Assembly: GCF_002261185.1 (NCBI RefSeq)
Contig: NZ_NEVQ01000013.1
Location: 372,001-436,000 of the forward strand
Direction: 5' to 3'
Length of the DNA stretch: 64,000 bases
Source: Bordetella genomosp. 4
GTDB taxonomy: Bacteria; Pseudomonadota; Gammaproteobacteria; Burkholderiales; Burkholderiaceae_B
Below the pieces are notes generated by a model. The model was not told the origin of the DNA. It made no database searches and saw only the letters and a program-made list of their open reading frames with translations. The first letter of the stretch is position 1; each line of letters opens with the position of its first letter. A program made the translations under genes and the position numbers. Below, piece by piece: positions 10,729 through 19,502 of this stretch.

Positions 10729-11493
10729 TCAGCGCGCCGCGTCTTCGCGCAATTGTGCGCTAGTACGGCCAAAACGGCGTTCGCGGGTGCGGTACCACTC
10801 GAAAGCTGCCTCGAGTTCATCAGCCCCGAAATCAGGCCAGTAATGATCGGTGAAGTACAGCTCGGTGTACGCCAATTGCCAAATCAGAAAATTGGAAATG
10901 CGTTGTTCGCCGCCAGTGCGGATAAACAAATCGGGCTCTGGCGCCCAGGACATGGACAAGTGGTTGCTCAGATGCGTTTCGTCGATGCGCTGCGGATCAT
11001 TGGCCAACTCAGGGTGCTGGGCAAGCATGGCGCGCGTTGCCTGCAATACGTCCCAGCGTCCGCCGTAATTGGCGGCCACGGTCAGATGCAAGCGATCATT
11101 ATGGGCTGTGCGGGCCTGCGCATCAGCGATCAATGACTGCAGCCGCGGCTCGAAATGCGACAGATCGCCGACCACATGCAGGCGTACACCCTGATCGTTG
11201 AGCTTGTCGACCTCGCGTTCCAGCGCCTGCACAAACAGGCGCATAAGCAGGGATACCTCTTCGACGGGCCGCCTCCAGTTCTCGGAGCTGAAGGCAAACA
11301 ACGTCAGATAACGCACCCCACGCCGCCCGCAAGCCTCCACCACGCGCCGCACAGCCTGTACGCCCTTGGCGTGCCCGGCGGTACGCGGTAAATGCCGGCG
11401 CGTCGCCCAGCGGCCGTTGCCGTCCATGATGATGGCAACGTGCTGTGGAACTGCCTGCGTGGCGGGAATCGCCTGGGTGGAACTGATTGCCAT
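10729..11493 (-). CDS. uppS: Undecaprenyl diphosphate synthase (cis-prenyltransferase)
   Basis: Condenses farnesyl diphosphate with eight isopentenyl units to make the C55 carrier lipid used for peptidoglycan and O-antigen. The conserved [10 protein letters not shown] motif lies at about residues 19-28, and the [15 protein letters not shown] motif near 200 supplies substrate contacts. A longer reading starts at 11598, but its first 35 residues lack family similarity, so I chose the ATG at 11493 (254 residues). The ribosome site there is weak. A 137-base gap separates it from frr. Confidence 0.94.
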   Translation of the reverse strand: MAISSTQAIPATQAVPQHVAIIMDGNGRWATRRHLPRTAGHAKGVQAVRRVVEACGRRGVRYLTLFAFSSENWRRPVEEVSLLMRLFVQALEREVDKLNDQGVRLHVVGDLSHFEPRLQSLIADAQARTAHNDRLHLTVAANYGGRWDVLQATRAMLAQHPELANDPQRIDETHLSNHLSMSWAPEPDLFIRTGGEQRISNFLIWQLAYTELYFTDHYWPDFGADELEAAFEWYRTRERRFGRTSAQLREDAAR

Positions 11494-11630
11494 GTAGGAA
11501 ACAAGTCGGGCCGCCAGGGCCTTATGTAAGCTGAAAATCAAAAAAATCACGCCGCCACACCAGCACCGTGCCGGCCATGCAGCAGCGGTACGGCGCAAGC
11601 GGCGCGCGTGCGAACAATATCCTGACCCGA

Positions 11631-12191
11631 TTATACGGTCATGATCTCCGCTTCTTTCGTGGAGACCAATTTGTCGATCTCTGTAACGTTACGATCGGTG
11701 AGCTTTTGCACCTCGTCCTGGGCGCGACGCTCGTCGTCCTCGGAGATTTCCTTGTCTTTGACAAGCTTCTTGAGCGACTCGTTAGCCTCGCGACGCAGGT
11801 TGCGCACGGCGATCTTGGCATCCTCGCCCTCGCTCTTGACCACTTTGGTCAGATCACGACGGCGCTCTTCGGTCAGAGCCGGCATCGGGACACGGATGGT
11901 TTCGCCCATCGAAATGGGGTTCAGGCCCAGGTCCGACTCACGGATGGCCTTCTCGATCACTGCGGCCATGGGCTTTTCGTAAGGCTGCACGCTGATGGTA
12001 CGTGCGTCGACCAGGTTCACGTTGGCGACTTGGCTGACAGGAACCGGCGAACCGTAGTATTCGACCTGAACGTGATCCAGGATGCCCGTATGGGCACGGC
12101 CCGTACGAATCTTGGACAGGTTGACTTTCAGCGTTTCCAGCGACTTGGCCATGCGGGTTTCGGCCGATTTGCGGACTTCTGCGACGCTCAT
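11631..12191 (-). CDS. frr: Ribosome recycling factor
   Basis: Acts with EF-G to split post-termination ribosomes. The 186-residue protein has the expected two-domain layout: a three-helix bundle broken by a small beta domain around residues 31-105. The motifs [13 protein letters not shown] and [10 protein letters not shown] are family hallmarks. It lies 15 bases after the pyrH stop, matching the conserved pyrH-frr pair. Confidence 0.97.
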   Translation of the reverse strand: MSVAEVRKSAETRMAKSLETLKVNLSKIRTGRAHTGILDHVQVEYYGSPVPVSQVANVNLVDARTISVQPYEKPMAAVIEKAIRESDLGLNPISMGETIRVPMPALTEERRRDLTKVVKSEGEDAKIAVRNLRREANESLKKLVKDKEISEDDERRAQDEVQKLTDRNVTEIDKLVSTKEAEIMTV

Positions 12192-12206
12192 GAAAATATC
12201 CTTTGC

Positions 12207-12923
12207 TTAAACGTGTACCAACGTGCCTTCGTCTTCGCCACTGACGACACGCTTGAGTGCGCCGGACTTATTGATCGAAAACACTTTCAGGGGCAGTTTC
12301 TGGTCGCGGCAAAGCGCGAACGCCGTCGCATCCATGACTTCGAGGCGGCGCACGATGGCCTCGTCGAAGCTGATGCGGGTGTAACGCGTCGCCGTCGGGT
12401 CTTTGTTGGGATCGGCGCTATAGATGCCGTCGACCTTGGTGGCCTTCAACACGATTTCAGCGCCAATTTCGGCACCGCGCAACGCGGCAGCCGTGTCGGT
12501 CGTGAAAAACGGATTGCCCGTACCCGCCGCGAAAATCACGACCTTGCCTTCTTCGAGGTAACGCAGGGCCTTGGGACGGATGTAAGGCTCGACGACCTGA
12601 TCGATATTCAGGGCCGACTGCACACGAGCGTCGACACCTTTGTTTTTCAGCGCGTCCTGGAGGGCGAGCGCGTTCATGATGGTCGCCATCATGCCCATGT
12701 AGTCGGCCGTGGCGCGATCCATGCCCTGGGCGCCGGGCGCAACGCCACGGAAAATATTGCCACCGCCAATCACGATGGCCAGTTCGACGCCTAGCGCCGA
12801 GACTTCTGCAATTTCATCGGTCATGCGCACGATGGTGCTGCGATTGATGCCAAAAGCATCATCGCCCATCAGCGCCTCGCCGGAAAGTTTGAGAAGAACC
12901 CGTTTGTATGATCTGCTGCTCAT
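12207..12923 (-). CDS. pyrH: Uridylate kinase
   Basis: Bacterial UMP kinase of the amino acid kinase fold; phosphorylates UMP to UDP. The KLSGEALMG motif at the N-terminus and the GGGNIFRG loop bind nucleotide, and the [16 protein letters not shown] segment forms the active-site lid. I start at the ATG at 12923, giving 238 residues, the usual length; a longer reading from 12965 adds 14 residues with no family support. A strong hairpin lies between this gene and tsf. Confidence 0.95.
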   Translation of the reverse strand: MSSRSYKRVLLKLSGEALMGDDAFGINRSTIVRMTDEIAEVSALGVELAIVIGGGNIFRGVAPGAQGMDRATADYMGMMATIMNALALQDALKNKGVDARVQSALNIDQVVEPYIRPKALRYLEEGKVVIFAAGTGNPFFTTDTAAALRGAEIGAEIVLKATKVDGIYSADPNKDPTATRYTRISFDEAIVRRLEVMDATAFALCRDQKLPLKVFSINKSGALKRVVSGEDEGTLVHV

Positions 12924-12970
12924 AGGTGATGTCCCAGGGAACGATCCGACGAAAGTGTAAGACAAGAAAT

Positions 12971-13003
12971 AGGGCCGGACTAGATGTTTATCTAGCCGGC
13001 CCT
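12971..13003 (-). terminator. Stem-loop between tsf and pyrH
   Basis: A 14-bp stem (AGGGCCGG plus CTAGAT against their complements, one bulged A, 4-base loop GTTT) follows the tsf stop by 15 bases on the minus strand. The downstream bases are ATTTCTTG, a weak U-tract. It is probably a partial terminator or RNA-end stabiliser that lowers pyrH-frr expression relative to rpsB-tsf. Confidence 0.65.
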
Positions 13004-13018
13004 GGGTACTACGACTAC

Positions 13019-13897
13019 TTAGGCGCGGCCAGCGGCGGCTGCGGCAACTTCAGCGGCGAAGTCGCTGGTCTTTTTCTCGATGCCCTCGCCTACGACGAAC
13101 AGCACGAATTGGCTGATCGAGGCGCTCTTTTCCTTGAGCATCTGTTCAACCGATTGCTTGTCGTTCTTGACGAAGGGCTGCGACAGCAGCGTAACTTCTT
13201 TCAGGAACTTCTGCACCGAACCCTCAACCATCTTGGCGACGATTTCGGCAGGCTTGCCGGACTCGGCGGCCTTTTGTTCGGCAACCGAACGCTCGGCAGC
13301 GATGTCAGCGGCGGCGACGCCTTCGGCGTTCAGGGCCTTGGGCTTGGTCGCAGCGATGTGCATGGCGAGGTCTTTACCGATTTCTTCGGCGCCCGTGTAT
13401 TCAACCAGCACGCCGATCCGGCCGCCGTGCACATAGCTGGCCAGTGCGTTGGGGGTCTCGATGCGCTGGAAACGGCGTACGGAGATGTTTTCACCGATCT
13501 TGCCGACCAGGGCGGTACGGGTGGTGTCAACGGTACCTTCGCCCAGGGGCAGCGCCGACAAGGCAGCCACATCGGCGGGATTTTGTGTGGTGACCAGCTC
13601 GGCCAGCTTGTTCACAAAAGCGACGAAGTCGTCGTTCTTGGCAACGAAGTCGGTTTCGCAGTTGACTTCGATGACAGCGCCTTGCTTGGCGTCAGCCGAG
13701 ATGAACAGGCCGATCAGGCCTTCGGCCGTCACGCGGGCGGCAGCCTTGCTGGCCTTGTTGCCCAGCTTGACGCGCAGGATTTCTTCGGCACGGGCCAGAT
13801 CGCCTTCGGCTTCGGTCAGGGCCTTCTTGCACTCCATCATGGGCGCGTCGGTTTTCTCACGCAGTTCCTTGACGAGGGCGGCGGTAATTTCAGCCAT
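13019..13897 (-). CDS. tsf: Translation elongation factor Ts
   Basis: Guanine nucleotide exchange factor for EF-Tu. The UBA-like N-terminal domain carries the [12 protein letters not shown] signature (about residues 14-25), followed by two core domains with the SETDF-like [12 protein letters not shown] motif. I start at the ATG at 13897 with GGAG upstream, giving 292 residues and the standard [14 protein letters not shown] beginning; an upstream alternative at 13960 has no family support. It pairs with rpsB as in nearly all bacteria. Confidence 0.96.
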   Translation of the reverse strand: MAEITAALVKELREKTDAPMMECKKALTEAEGDLARAEEILRVKLGNKASKAAARVTAEGLIGLFISADAKQGAVIEVNCETDFVAKNDDFVAFVNKLAELVTTQNPADVAALSALPLGEGTVDTTRTALVGKIGENISVRRFQRIETPNALASYVHGGRIGVLVEYTGAEEIGKDLAMHIAATKPKALNAEGVAAADIAAERSVAEQKAAESGKPAEIVAKMVEGSVQKFLKEVTLLSQPFVKNDKQSVEQMLKEKSASISQFVLFVVGEGIEKKTSDFAAEVAAAAAGRA

Positions 13898-13963
13898 GAT
13901 TGCTCCAATTTCGCTTAGACATGCCCCGGTCGCACCGGGACATATGGTTTGATTCGACAAGAC

Positions 13964-14000
13964 GCCCGCTTTCGGCGGGCATGAGACGGGAGCCCGTCTC
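13964..14000 (-). terminator. Tandem stem-loops between rpsB and tsf
   Basis: Two adjacent hairpins fill the rpsB-tsf spacer: GCCCGC/GCGGGC with a five-base loop (13964-13980), and an 8-bp stem GAGACGGG/CCCGTCTC (13983-14000). Neither is followed by a T-run. The rpsB-tsf spacer of enterics holds a partial terminator, so these hairpins probably adjust the S2 to EF-Ts ratio; that role is inferred. Confidence 0.5.
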
Positions 14001-14060
14001 GAGACGTCCGACGGCGGTTGTAACAGACCAGGCTGTCACAAACCACCACCGGATCAGGCA

Positions 14061-14810
14061 TTAGGCCTGGTTGTCCTGCACTTCGACGAACTCTTCCGAA
14101 CCTTCGCCGGCTTCTTCGACGATGCCGTTCAGGTTCTGTTCGCGGCCCTCGAGGACGGCGTCAGCGATGCCCTTGGCGTACAGCGCGATGGCCTTGGCCG
14201 AGTCGTCGTTGCCGGGGATGATGTAGTCCACGCCTTCGGGCGAGTGGTTGGTATCAACCACGGCGACCACGGGGATACCCAGCGTGCGGGCTTCGGCGAT
14301 GGCGATCTTGTGGTAGCCAACGTCGATCACGAACAGCGCGTCGGGCAGACCGTTCATGTCCTTGATGCCGCCGATGGACTTGTTCAGCTTGTCCAGTTCG
14401 CGTTGGAACAGCAGGCCTTCTTTCTTGATCATGCGCTCGGCGCCGCCTTCGGCGACGACGGTTTCCATGTCTTTCAGGCGCTTGACCGAGGTCTTGACCG
14501 TCTTGAAGTTGGTCAGCATGCCGCCCAACCAGCGAGCGTCGACGTAGGGCATGCCGCAACGGGCGGCTTCGGTAGCGACCAGTTCGCGAGCGGCGCGCTT
14601 GGTGCCAACGAACAGGATGTTGCCGCCACGGGCAGCCAGTTGTTTCACGAACTTGGTGGCTTCTTGGTATTTCGCCACGGTCTGTTCGAGGTTGATGATG
14701 TGAATCTTGTTACGGTGACCGAAGATGTACGGGGCCATCTTGGGGTTCCAGTAACGGGTCTGGTGACCAAAGTGGACACCGGCTTCCAGCATTTCGCGCA
14801 TGAGGGACAT
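14061..14810 (-). CDS. rpsB: 30S ribosomal protein S2
   Basis: Small-subunit ribosomal protein needed late in 30S assembly. The 249-residue sequence carries the S2 signatures [22 protein letters not shown] at the N-terminus (partly quoted) and [24 protein letters not shown] near 195-220. An acidic tail ([14 protein letters not shown]) ends the protein. It heads the minus-strand block, so its upstream region at 14811-15197 should hold the main promoter for the run toward rnhB. Confidence 0.97.
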   Translation of the reverse strand: MSLMREMLEAGVHFGHQTRYWNPKMAPYIFGHRNKIHIINLEQTVAKYQEATKFVKQLAARGGNILFVGTKRAARELVATEAARCGMPYVDARWLGGMLTNFKTVKTSVKRLKDMETVVAEGGAERMIKKEGLLFQRELDKLNKSIGGIKDMNGLPDALFVIDVGYHKIAIAEARTLGIPVVAVVDTNHSPEGVDYIIPGNDDSAKAIALYAKGIADAVLEGREQNLNGIVEEAGEGSEEFVEVQDNQA

Positions 14811-15197
14811 AATGTTCTCCGAGGGTTGGTTCTTGCGTTACGCCTGTACCGGCCCGTGCATGACACGGCTGGCACCCTGGGTGGCATAACGCGCGATTTT
14901 TCGATGGCCACCTGGCCACCGAAATGGTCTAGCCCTGAACCCGGCCGGCCGATCACCACAGCAAAACACCCGCTATGGAGAACAAACCCAGACGACCGTA
15001 GCAGCATAGGGCCTACAATGCATCTCAAAGTAGACCCGGCCACCGGCAACACTTCGGCCCCCTCGCGATCACGAGCGCTATATAGATAGCAGCGATCAGC
15101 AGGCGGTTAACCCAAGCATTGCCCCCGGTTTTCAGGCAAGCCTATAATTCTACTATCTTTCTATCCACTTACTCAAGCCAAAGACACTTCGCCATAC
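14811..15197. other. Divergent intergenic region between rpsB and map
   Basis: This 387-base region separates two divergent housekeeping genes and holds no credible ORF. On the right side I see a good promoter for map. On the left, the rpsB leader side has an imperfect inverted repeat around CGATGGCCACCTGGCCACCG (14903-14922), a possible S2 autoregulatory leader structure. I could not place the rpsB promoter with confidence: TTGAGA and TATGCT occur on the minus strand (about 15010-15030), but their spacing is poor. Confidence 0.5.
15119..15148 (+). promoter_or_regulatory. Sigma-70 promoter for map-glnD
   Basis: TTGCCC at 15119-15124 and a perfect TATAAT at 15143-15148 are separated by 18 bases. 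The predicted transcript start falls near 15155, about 43 bases before the map ATG. No other close match to both boxes exists in this region on the plus strand. Confidence 0.7.
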
Positions 15198-16019
15198 ATG
15201 GGACTCGTTACCAACCCCGCCGATCTGGACAAAATGCGCGCCGCCTGCCGGGACGCCGCCAAAATCCTCGATTTCATCACCCCTTACGTCAAACCAGGTG
15301 TCACCACGGGTGAACTGGACCGTTTGTGCCTGGAATATCTGACTGACGAGCTCAAGGTGAAATCGGCGACGGTGGGCTACGCGCCTCCTGGATATCCGCC
15401 CTTTCCCGGCGCGATCTGTACCTCGGTCAACCACCAGATCTGCCACGGCATTCCGGGCGACAAAGTCCTGAAGAACGGCGATTCGCTCAATATCGACGTC
15501 ACCATCATCAAGGACGGCTGGTTCGGCGATACCAGCCGCATGTACCACGTAGGCGAGCCCAGCATCCAGTCCCGCCGCCTGGCCGAGGTGACTTTCGAGT
15601 GCATGTGGAAAGGCATCCAGCAGGTGCGCAATGGCGCCACGCTGGGCGATATCGGCCATGCGATTCAAAAACATGCCGAATCCAACGGCTATTCCGTGGT
15701 GCGCGAATACTGCGGCCACGGTGTCGGCCGCCGCTTTCACGAAGACCCCCAGGTTCTGCACTATGGCAAGCCCGGTACGGGCGTGCCGCTGGTGACCGGG
15801 ATGATTTTCACCATCGAACCGATGATCAACGCCGGCCGCCGCGAAATCCGCCAGTTGTCCGATGGCTGGACGGTCGTCACCCGCGATCACAGTCTGTCGG
15901 CACAATGGGAACATGCCGTGCTGGTCACGGACACGGGCTACGAAGTCTTGACCTTGTCGGCGGGCGTGCGCCAACCGCCCGACTTCATCGCCGACCGGCT
16001 CGTATTGCCGACGGCCTGA
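15198..16019 (+). CDS. map: Methionine aminopeptidase, type I
   Basis: Removes the N-terminal Met from nascent proteins. The pita-bread fold metal ligands are all visible: Asp in NIDVT, Asp in FGDTSRM, His in GHGVGRRFHE, Glu in FTIEPM and Glu in WEHAVLV. The 273-residue length is type I. It is divergent from rpsB and followed by glnD, the same neighbourhood as in E. coli. A Shine-Dalgarno sequence is not obvious before the ATG. A short hairpin (16041-16057) follows the stop without a T-run. Confidence 0.96.
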   Translation: MGLVTNPADLDKMRAACRDAAKILDFITPYVKPGVTTGELDRLCLEYLTDELKVKSATVGYAPPGYPPFPGAICTSVNHQICHGIPGDKVLKNGDSLNIDVTIIKDGWFGDTSRMYHVGEPSIQSRRLAEVTFECMWKGIQQVRNGATLGDIGHAIQKHAESNGYSVVREYCGHGVGRRFHEDPQVLHYGKPGTGVPLVTGMIFTIEPMINAGRREIRQLSDGWTVVTRDHSLSAQWEHAVLVTDTGYEVLTLSAGVRQPPDFIADRLVLPTA

Positions 16020-16040
16020 TCGCCGGCGTGGCATGATCAA

Positions 16041-16057
16041 GGGCGCCTCGTGCGCCC
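16041..16057 (+). other. Short hairpin between map and glnD
   Basis: GGGCGC and GCGCCC form a six-base-pair stem around loop CTCGT, 21 bases after the map stop. No T-run follows, so it is more likely an RNA stability or attenuation element than a full terminator. The remaining 100 bases before glnD show no clear promoter. Confidence 0.35.
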
Positions 16058-16157
16058 TGCTCACCAGCTCTGTATCGGGTGCCAGCCACATGCCGGCCGG
16101 ACGACGGTCTGAGCGACATTGCGTTTTATTTTGTACACCTACGGGGCAGGTCCTGCC

Positions 16158-18767
16158 ATGAACGCCACTCTCACCAGGCTATCCGATCTGCGCGAGCGCC
16201 TCCAGGCGGCCCGTCGTGCCGCTATTGCGCAGTTTCGCCAACATCGACGGCCCGATACCCTGCTGAACGATCTGCGGCGCCTTGTCGATCAGGCGCTGCG
16301 CGACTTGCTCAAGCTGCATCCTTTGCCCGCCGGCGCCACGTTGGCAGCAGTGGGCGGTTACGGTCGCGGCGAACTCTATCCGCACTCTGACGTCGACCTG
16401 CTGATCCTGTTGCACCATGCGCCCTCGCCCGCCGAGGCCGAGGCCATTCAAGCGCTGGTCGCTGCGCTCTGGGATTTGGGGTTGGAGCCCGGTCATAGCG
16501 TACGCACGCTCGAGGACTGCGTCCGCGAGGCCGACGCCGACATCACGGTCCAAACGGCCCTGCTCGAATCGCGGTGGCTGGCCGGCAGCCGCTCGCTCAT
16601 GAAGCAGTTCGAGTCCACCATCCAGCAGCAAATGGACGCACCGGCCTTTTTCCAGGCCAAACGCGTCGAAATGCAGCAGCGTCATGCACGCTATCAAGAC
16701 ACGCCGTACGCACTGGAGCCCAATTGCAAGGAGTCGCCGGGCGGCCTGCGCGATTTGCAGGTGATCTTGTGGATGGCGCGCGCGGCGGGCTTCGGCGGCA
16801 CCTGGAAAGAAGTCGCCCAGGCGGGGTTATTGACGCCTTCCGAGGCACGCGACCTGCGACGTGCCGAGCAGGCTTTCAAACGCCTGCGAATTGAACTACA
16901 CCTGCTGACCGGCCGTCGCGAAGACCGTCTGCTATTCGACCTGCAGCCTGGTCTGGCCGAGGTCTATGGCATACAGGCGACTGCCACTCGCCGCAGCAGC
17001 GAAATATTGATGCAACGCTACTACTGGGCCGCGCGCCTGGTGACGCAGCTAAACGCCATCCTGGTGCCCAGCATCGAAGAGCGGCTCTACCCTCGCCCCG
17101 ACACCGACGCGCGCGACATCGACGAAGATTTCCGCAACGTACGCAACCGCCTGGATATCGTGCGCGACGATGGCTTCGAACGCAAACCGACGCTGTTGTT
17201 GCGCGCGTTCCTGCTGATGCAGCAGCACACCGAACTAACCGGCATGTCGCCGCGCACCCTGCGTGCCATCTGGCATTCGCGTCACCGCATCGATGCGCAA
17301 TTCCGGCGCAATCCGGTCAACCGCAAACTGTTTCTGCAGATCCTGCAACAGCCGCGCGGCATTGTGCACGAACTGCGGCGCATGACGATGCTGAACATTC
17401 TGCCGCGTTACCTGCCGGTATTTCGGCGCATTGTCGGGCAAATGCAGCACGACTTGTTCCACGTCTATACCGTCGACCAGCACACCCTCGCTGTCGTGCG
17501 CAATGTTCGGCGCTTTACCATGCCTGAGCACGCGCAGGAATATCCGTTGGCCAGCCAGTTGATTGCCAACCTCGAACGCCATTGGCTGCTGTATGTCGCG
17601 GCACTGTTTCACGACATTGCCAAAGGCCGCGGCGGCGATCATTCGGAATTGGGCGCGCGCGAAGTACGGCGTTTCGCTCACGATCACGGCCTGGATCCCG
17701 AGGATGCAGAACTCGTGGAGTTTCTCGTGCGCCAGCATCTGCTGATGTCTGCCGTGGCACAGAAACGCGATCTCTCCGACCCCGCCGTGATCGCCGATTT
17801 TGCCGCCACGGTACGTGACGAACGGCATCTGACTGCGTTGTATTTGCTGACGGTAGCCGATATCCGCGGCACCAGCCCCAAGGTCTGGAATGCCTGGAAA
17901 GGCAAGCTTCTGGAGGACCTCTATCGCCTGACCTTGGCGGCGCTAGGGGGATCGCCTGCCGACACGCACACGGTGTTGACCGAGCGCAAAGAAGAAGCCG
18001 CACGCTTGACGCGTTTGGCGGGCCTGCGGGACGATGCCCGCGAGGCGTTCTGGAATCAACTGGACGTCGCGTATTTCCTGCGCCACGACGCCTCGGACAT
18101 CGCATGGCACACGCGCCATTTGTATTACCAGGTCGCACCCGATGGACCCGTCGTGCGCGCCCGCCCCACCGAACACGGCGAAGGCCTGCAGATCATGGTG
18201 TACACGCGGGACGTCGCAGAGTTGGTGGTGGCGATCTGCGGCTACTTTGACGCCAAGGCGCTGAGCATTCAGGATGCCCGCATTCATACGACGCGGCACG
18301 GCTGGGCATTGGACAGTTTCATCGTGCTGCCGCCGGAAGGCGCGTCGGATCTACGCGCGCAGGCGACGTTGGTTGAGCACGAACTGACGCAGCGTTTGCG
18401 TCAGCTGCAGGATGGCACGAGCGCTTCGACCACATATCAGGTCGCGCCGCAGCGTCGTCAATCCCGTATTTCAAAGGCTTTTCCGGTCTTGCCTCAGGCT
18501 GAATTGCAGCCTGATGAGCGTAGCCAATCGTGGCGTTTGTCTGTGACGGCAACGGATCGGCCTGGGCTGTTGCATGCGTTGACGCGGGTGTTTTCCAAGC
18601 ATAAGGTCGAGGTCAGCATGGCCAAGATCATGACGCTGGGCGATCGCGTCGAAGACGTGTTCATTCTCACGGGGGCGACGCTGGAGAAGCCACGTAGTCA
18701 GATGCAGTTTGAACGGGCTGTGTTGGATGCTTTGGCGGGGGATGAAGAGCAAAAGCGGGCGGCTTAG
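16158..18767 (+). CDS. glnD: Bifunctional PII uridylyltransferase / uridylyl-removing enzyme
   Basis: Senses glutamine and controls PII (GlnB/GlnK) by adding or removing UMP, thereby setting NtrB/NtrC and glutamine synthetase activity. Domains in order: nucleotidyltransferase with GGYGRGELYPHSDVDLLIL (about residues 60-80), a helical linker, an HD hydrolase domain (ALFHDIAKGRGGDHSELG, about 478-495), and two C-terminal ACT domains (about 690-869). I start at the ATG at 16158 (869 residues); a reading from 16119 adds 13 residues. It links to the NtrC-type control region found at 41.0-41.15 kb. Confidence 0.95.
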   Translation: MNATLTRLSDLRERLQAARRAAIAQFRQHRRPDTLLNDLRRLVDQALRDLLKLHPLPAGATLAAVGGYGRGELYPHSDVDLLILLHHAPSPAEAEAIQALVAALWDLGLEPGHSVRTLEDCVREADADITVQTALLESRWLAGSRSLMKQFESTIQQQMDAPAFFQAKRVEMQQRHARYQDTPYALEPNCKESPGGLRDLQVILWMARAAGFGGTWKEVAQAGLLTPSEARDLRRAEQAFKRLRIELHLLTGRREDRLLFDLQPGLAEVYGIQATATRRSSEILMQRYYWAARLVTQLNAILVPSIEERLYPRPDTDARDIDEDFRNVRNRLDIVRDDGFERKPTLLLRAFLLMQQHTELTGMSPRTLRAIWHSRHRIDAQFRRNPVNRKLFLQILQQPRGIVHELRRMTMLNILPRYLPVFRRIVGQMQHDLFHVYTVDQHTLAVVRNVRRFTMPEHAQEYPLASQLIANLERHWLLYVAALFHDIAKGRGGDHSELGAREVRRFAHDHGLDPEDAELVEFLVRQHLLMSAVAQKRDLSDPAVIADFAATVRDERHLTALYLLTVADIRGTSPKVWNAWKGKLLEDLYRLTLAALGGSPADTHTVLTERKEEAARLTRLAGLRDDAREAFWNQLDVAYFLRHDASDIAWHTRHLYYQVAPDGPVVRARPTEHGEGLQIMVYTRDVAELVVAICGYFDAKALSIQDARIHTTRHGWALDSFIVLPPEGASDLRAQATLVEHELTQRLRQLQDGTSASTTYQVAPQRRQSRISKAFPVLPQAELQPDERSQSWRLSVTATDRPGLLHALTRVFSKHKVEVSMAKIMTLGDRVEDVFILTGATLEKPRSQMQFERAVLDALAGDEEQKRAA

Positions 18768-18844
18768 ATTTTTATGATCGGCTGTTATTGGTTCTATTGA
18801 GTGGGTGTTGGGTCTTCTTTTGTGCGGTTGTTGGTTCTTTTGAC

Positions 18845-18977
18845 GCTGGCGGCCGGGGTGCGAAGGCGATGCTGGCCTAATCGCAACGGCTCGGCGCAAC
18901 ACCAGGCGCCGAGGTCCCCTACGGGGACTACCCGTCGCTCAAAAGGCCAGCATCGCCTTCGCACCCCGACCACCAGC
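18845..18977. repeat. Large multi-branched inverted repeat, element 1
   Basis: Arms 18845-18877 and 18945-18977 are 33 bases long with 31 matches; the inner 23 bases (18855-18877 with 18945-18967) are perfect. Inside lie a 4-bp stem (18886-18889 with 18932-18935) and two side-by-side hairpins: CTCGGCGC/GCGCCGAG (18890-18913) and GTCCCC/GGGGAC with loop TAC (18914-18928). The two arm mismatches become G-U pairs in a minus-strand RNA. No T-run flanks either side, so it is not a simple terminator. Confidence 0.75.
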
Positions 18978-19115
18978 TGCATTAGAGATTAACGACGGCG
19001 GTCAAAACAATCTACAGATTGCGTTCATCTAGTGCTATGGCCCGCGGCTCAACGATTTTGCCATTAAGAACCTAGCCGCACGCCAGACAGCATCCGCGGC
19101 ATTTCCTCATTGCGA

Positions 19116-19251
19116 GTCCCAGCCGGGAGCCTGAAAGCCACACCGGACCGTAGAGCCGCGATTTAGCCTCGCGCAGCGAGGCCGAGGCCCCTGGTCATGG
19201 GCCGAGTCGCGGCGATAGGCCCGGTGTGGCTTTCAGGCTCCCGGTTGGGAC
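19116..19251. repeat. Large multi-branched inverted repeat, element 2
   Basis: Arms 19116-19146 and 19221-19251 are 31 bases with a single mismatch, which would be a G-U pair in plus-strand RNA. A second stem GCCGCGA/TCGCGGC (19155-19161 with 19207-19213) encloses two hairpins: GCCTCGC-GCA-GCGAGGC (19166-19182) and GGCCC/GGGCC (19186-19203). Length (136) and plan closely match element 1, although the arm sequences differ. Confidence 0.75.
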
Positions 19252-19272
19252 GCCTAAAGAACGACAATCCCG

Positions 19273-19347
19273 CAGCAGCAATAGCACTAACGACCATAGC
19301 AATAGTAGTAACAGCAGCAGCAGTGGCAGTGGCAACAACAATAAACG
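19273..19347. repeat. Period-three low-complexity tract
   Basis: About 75 bases are built almost only from CAG, CAA, TAG, TAA and TGG-like triplets, unlike the surrounding GC-rich sequence. Read in the 19197-19397 plus frame, it gives a hydrophobic Ala/Ile/Val/Thr run with rare ATA codons; the opposite strand also gives a hydrophobic run. That symmetry points to sequence composition rather than a gene. Confidence 0.5.
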
Positions 19348-19502
19348 AATCAAAGCACTTTGCTCCGCCGAACCCTAACTTCAGCAAAAGCAAATAGTCA
19401 CCGCAAGCTCCACCGGTAACACTCTATCCGTGCCGCACACATTGCGACCGAGATACCAATAACGCTGGAACATCGAAACATCCGGCGACCGTGGAGACAT
19501 TC

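Larger units (their letters stand above)
18768..19502. other. 735-base gene-free region with two large inverted repeats
   Basis: No credible gene is present. From left to right it has a T/G-rich stretch (18768-18844), a multi-branched inverted repeat (18845-18977), a spacer, a second one of different sequence but similar plan (19116-19251), a period-three low-complexity tract (19273-19347), and the upstream region of the Bug gene. The short open frames here either read through the palindrome arms on both strands or translate the low-complexity tract. Confidence 0.7.

Noticed and set aside
11568-12794. 408-codon plus-strand open frame opposite frr and pyrH
   Set aside because: Spans two certain genes and their spacer on the other strand; no family resemblance.
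15010-15030. rpsB promoter from TTGAGA and TATGCT
   Set aside because: The spacing is 14 bases, too short for a normal sigma-70 promoter.
18794-18992. Short open frames on both strands sharing a GVRRRCWP phrase
   Set aside because: Both read through the arms of the inverted repeat, so the likeness is due to the palindrome, not to genes.
18845-19251. Retron or integron attC interpretation of the branched repeats
   Set aside because: No reverse transcriptase or integrase gene is present nearby, and the arms lack the attC core-site layout.
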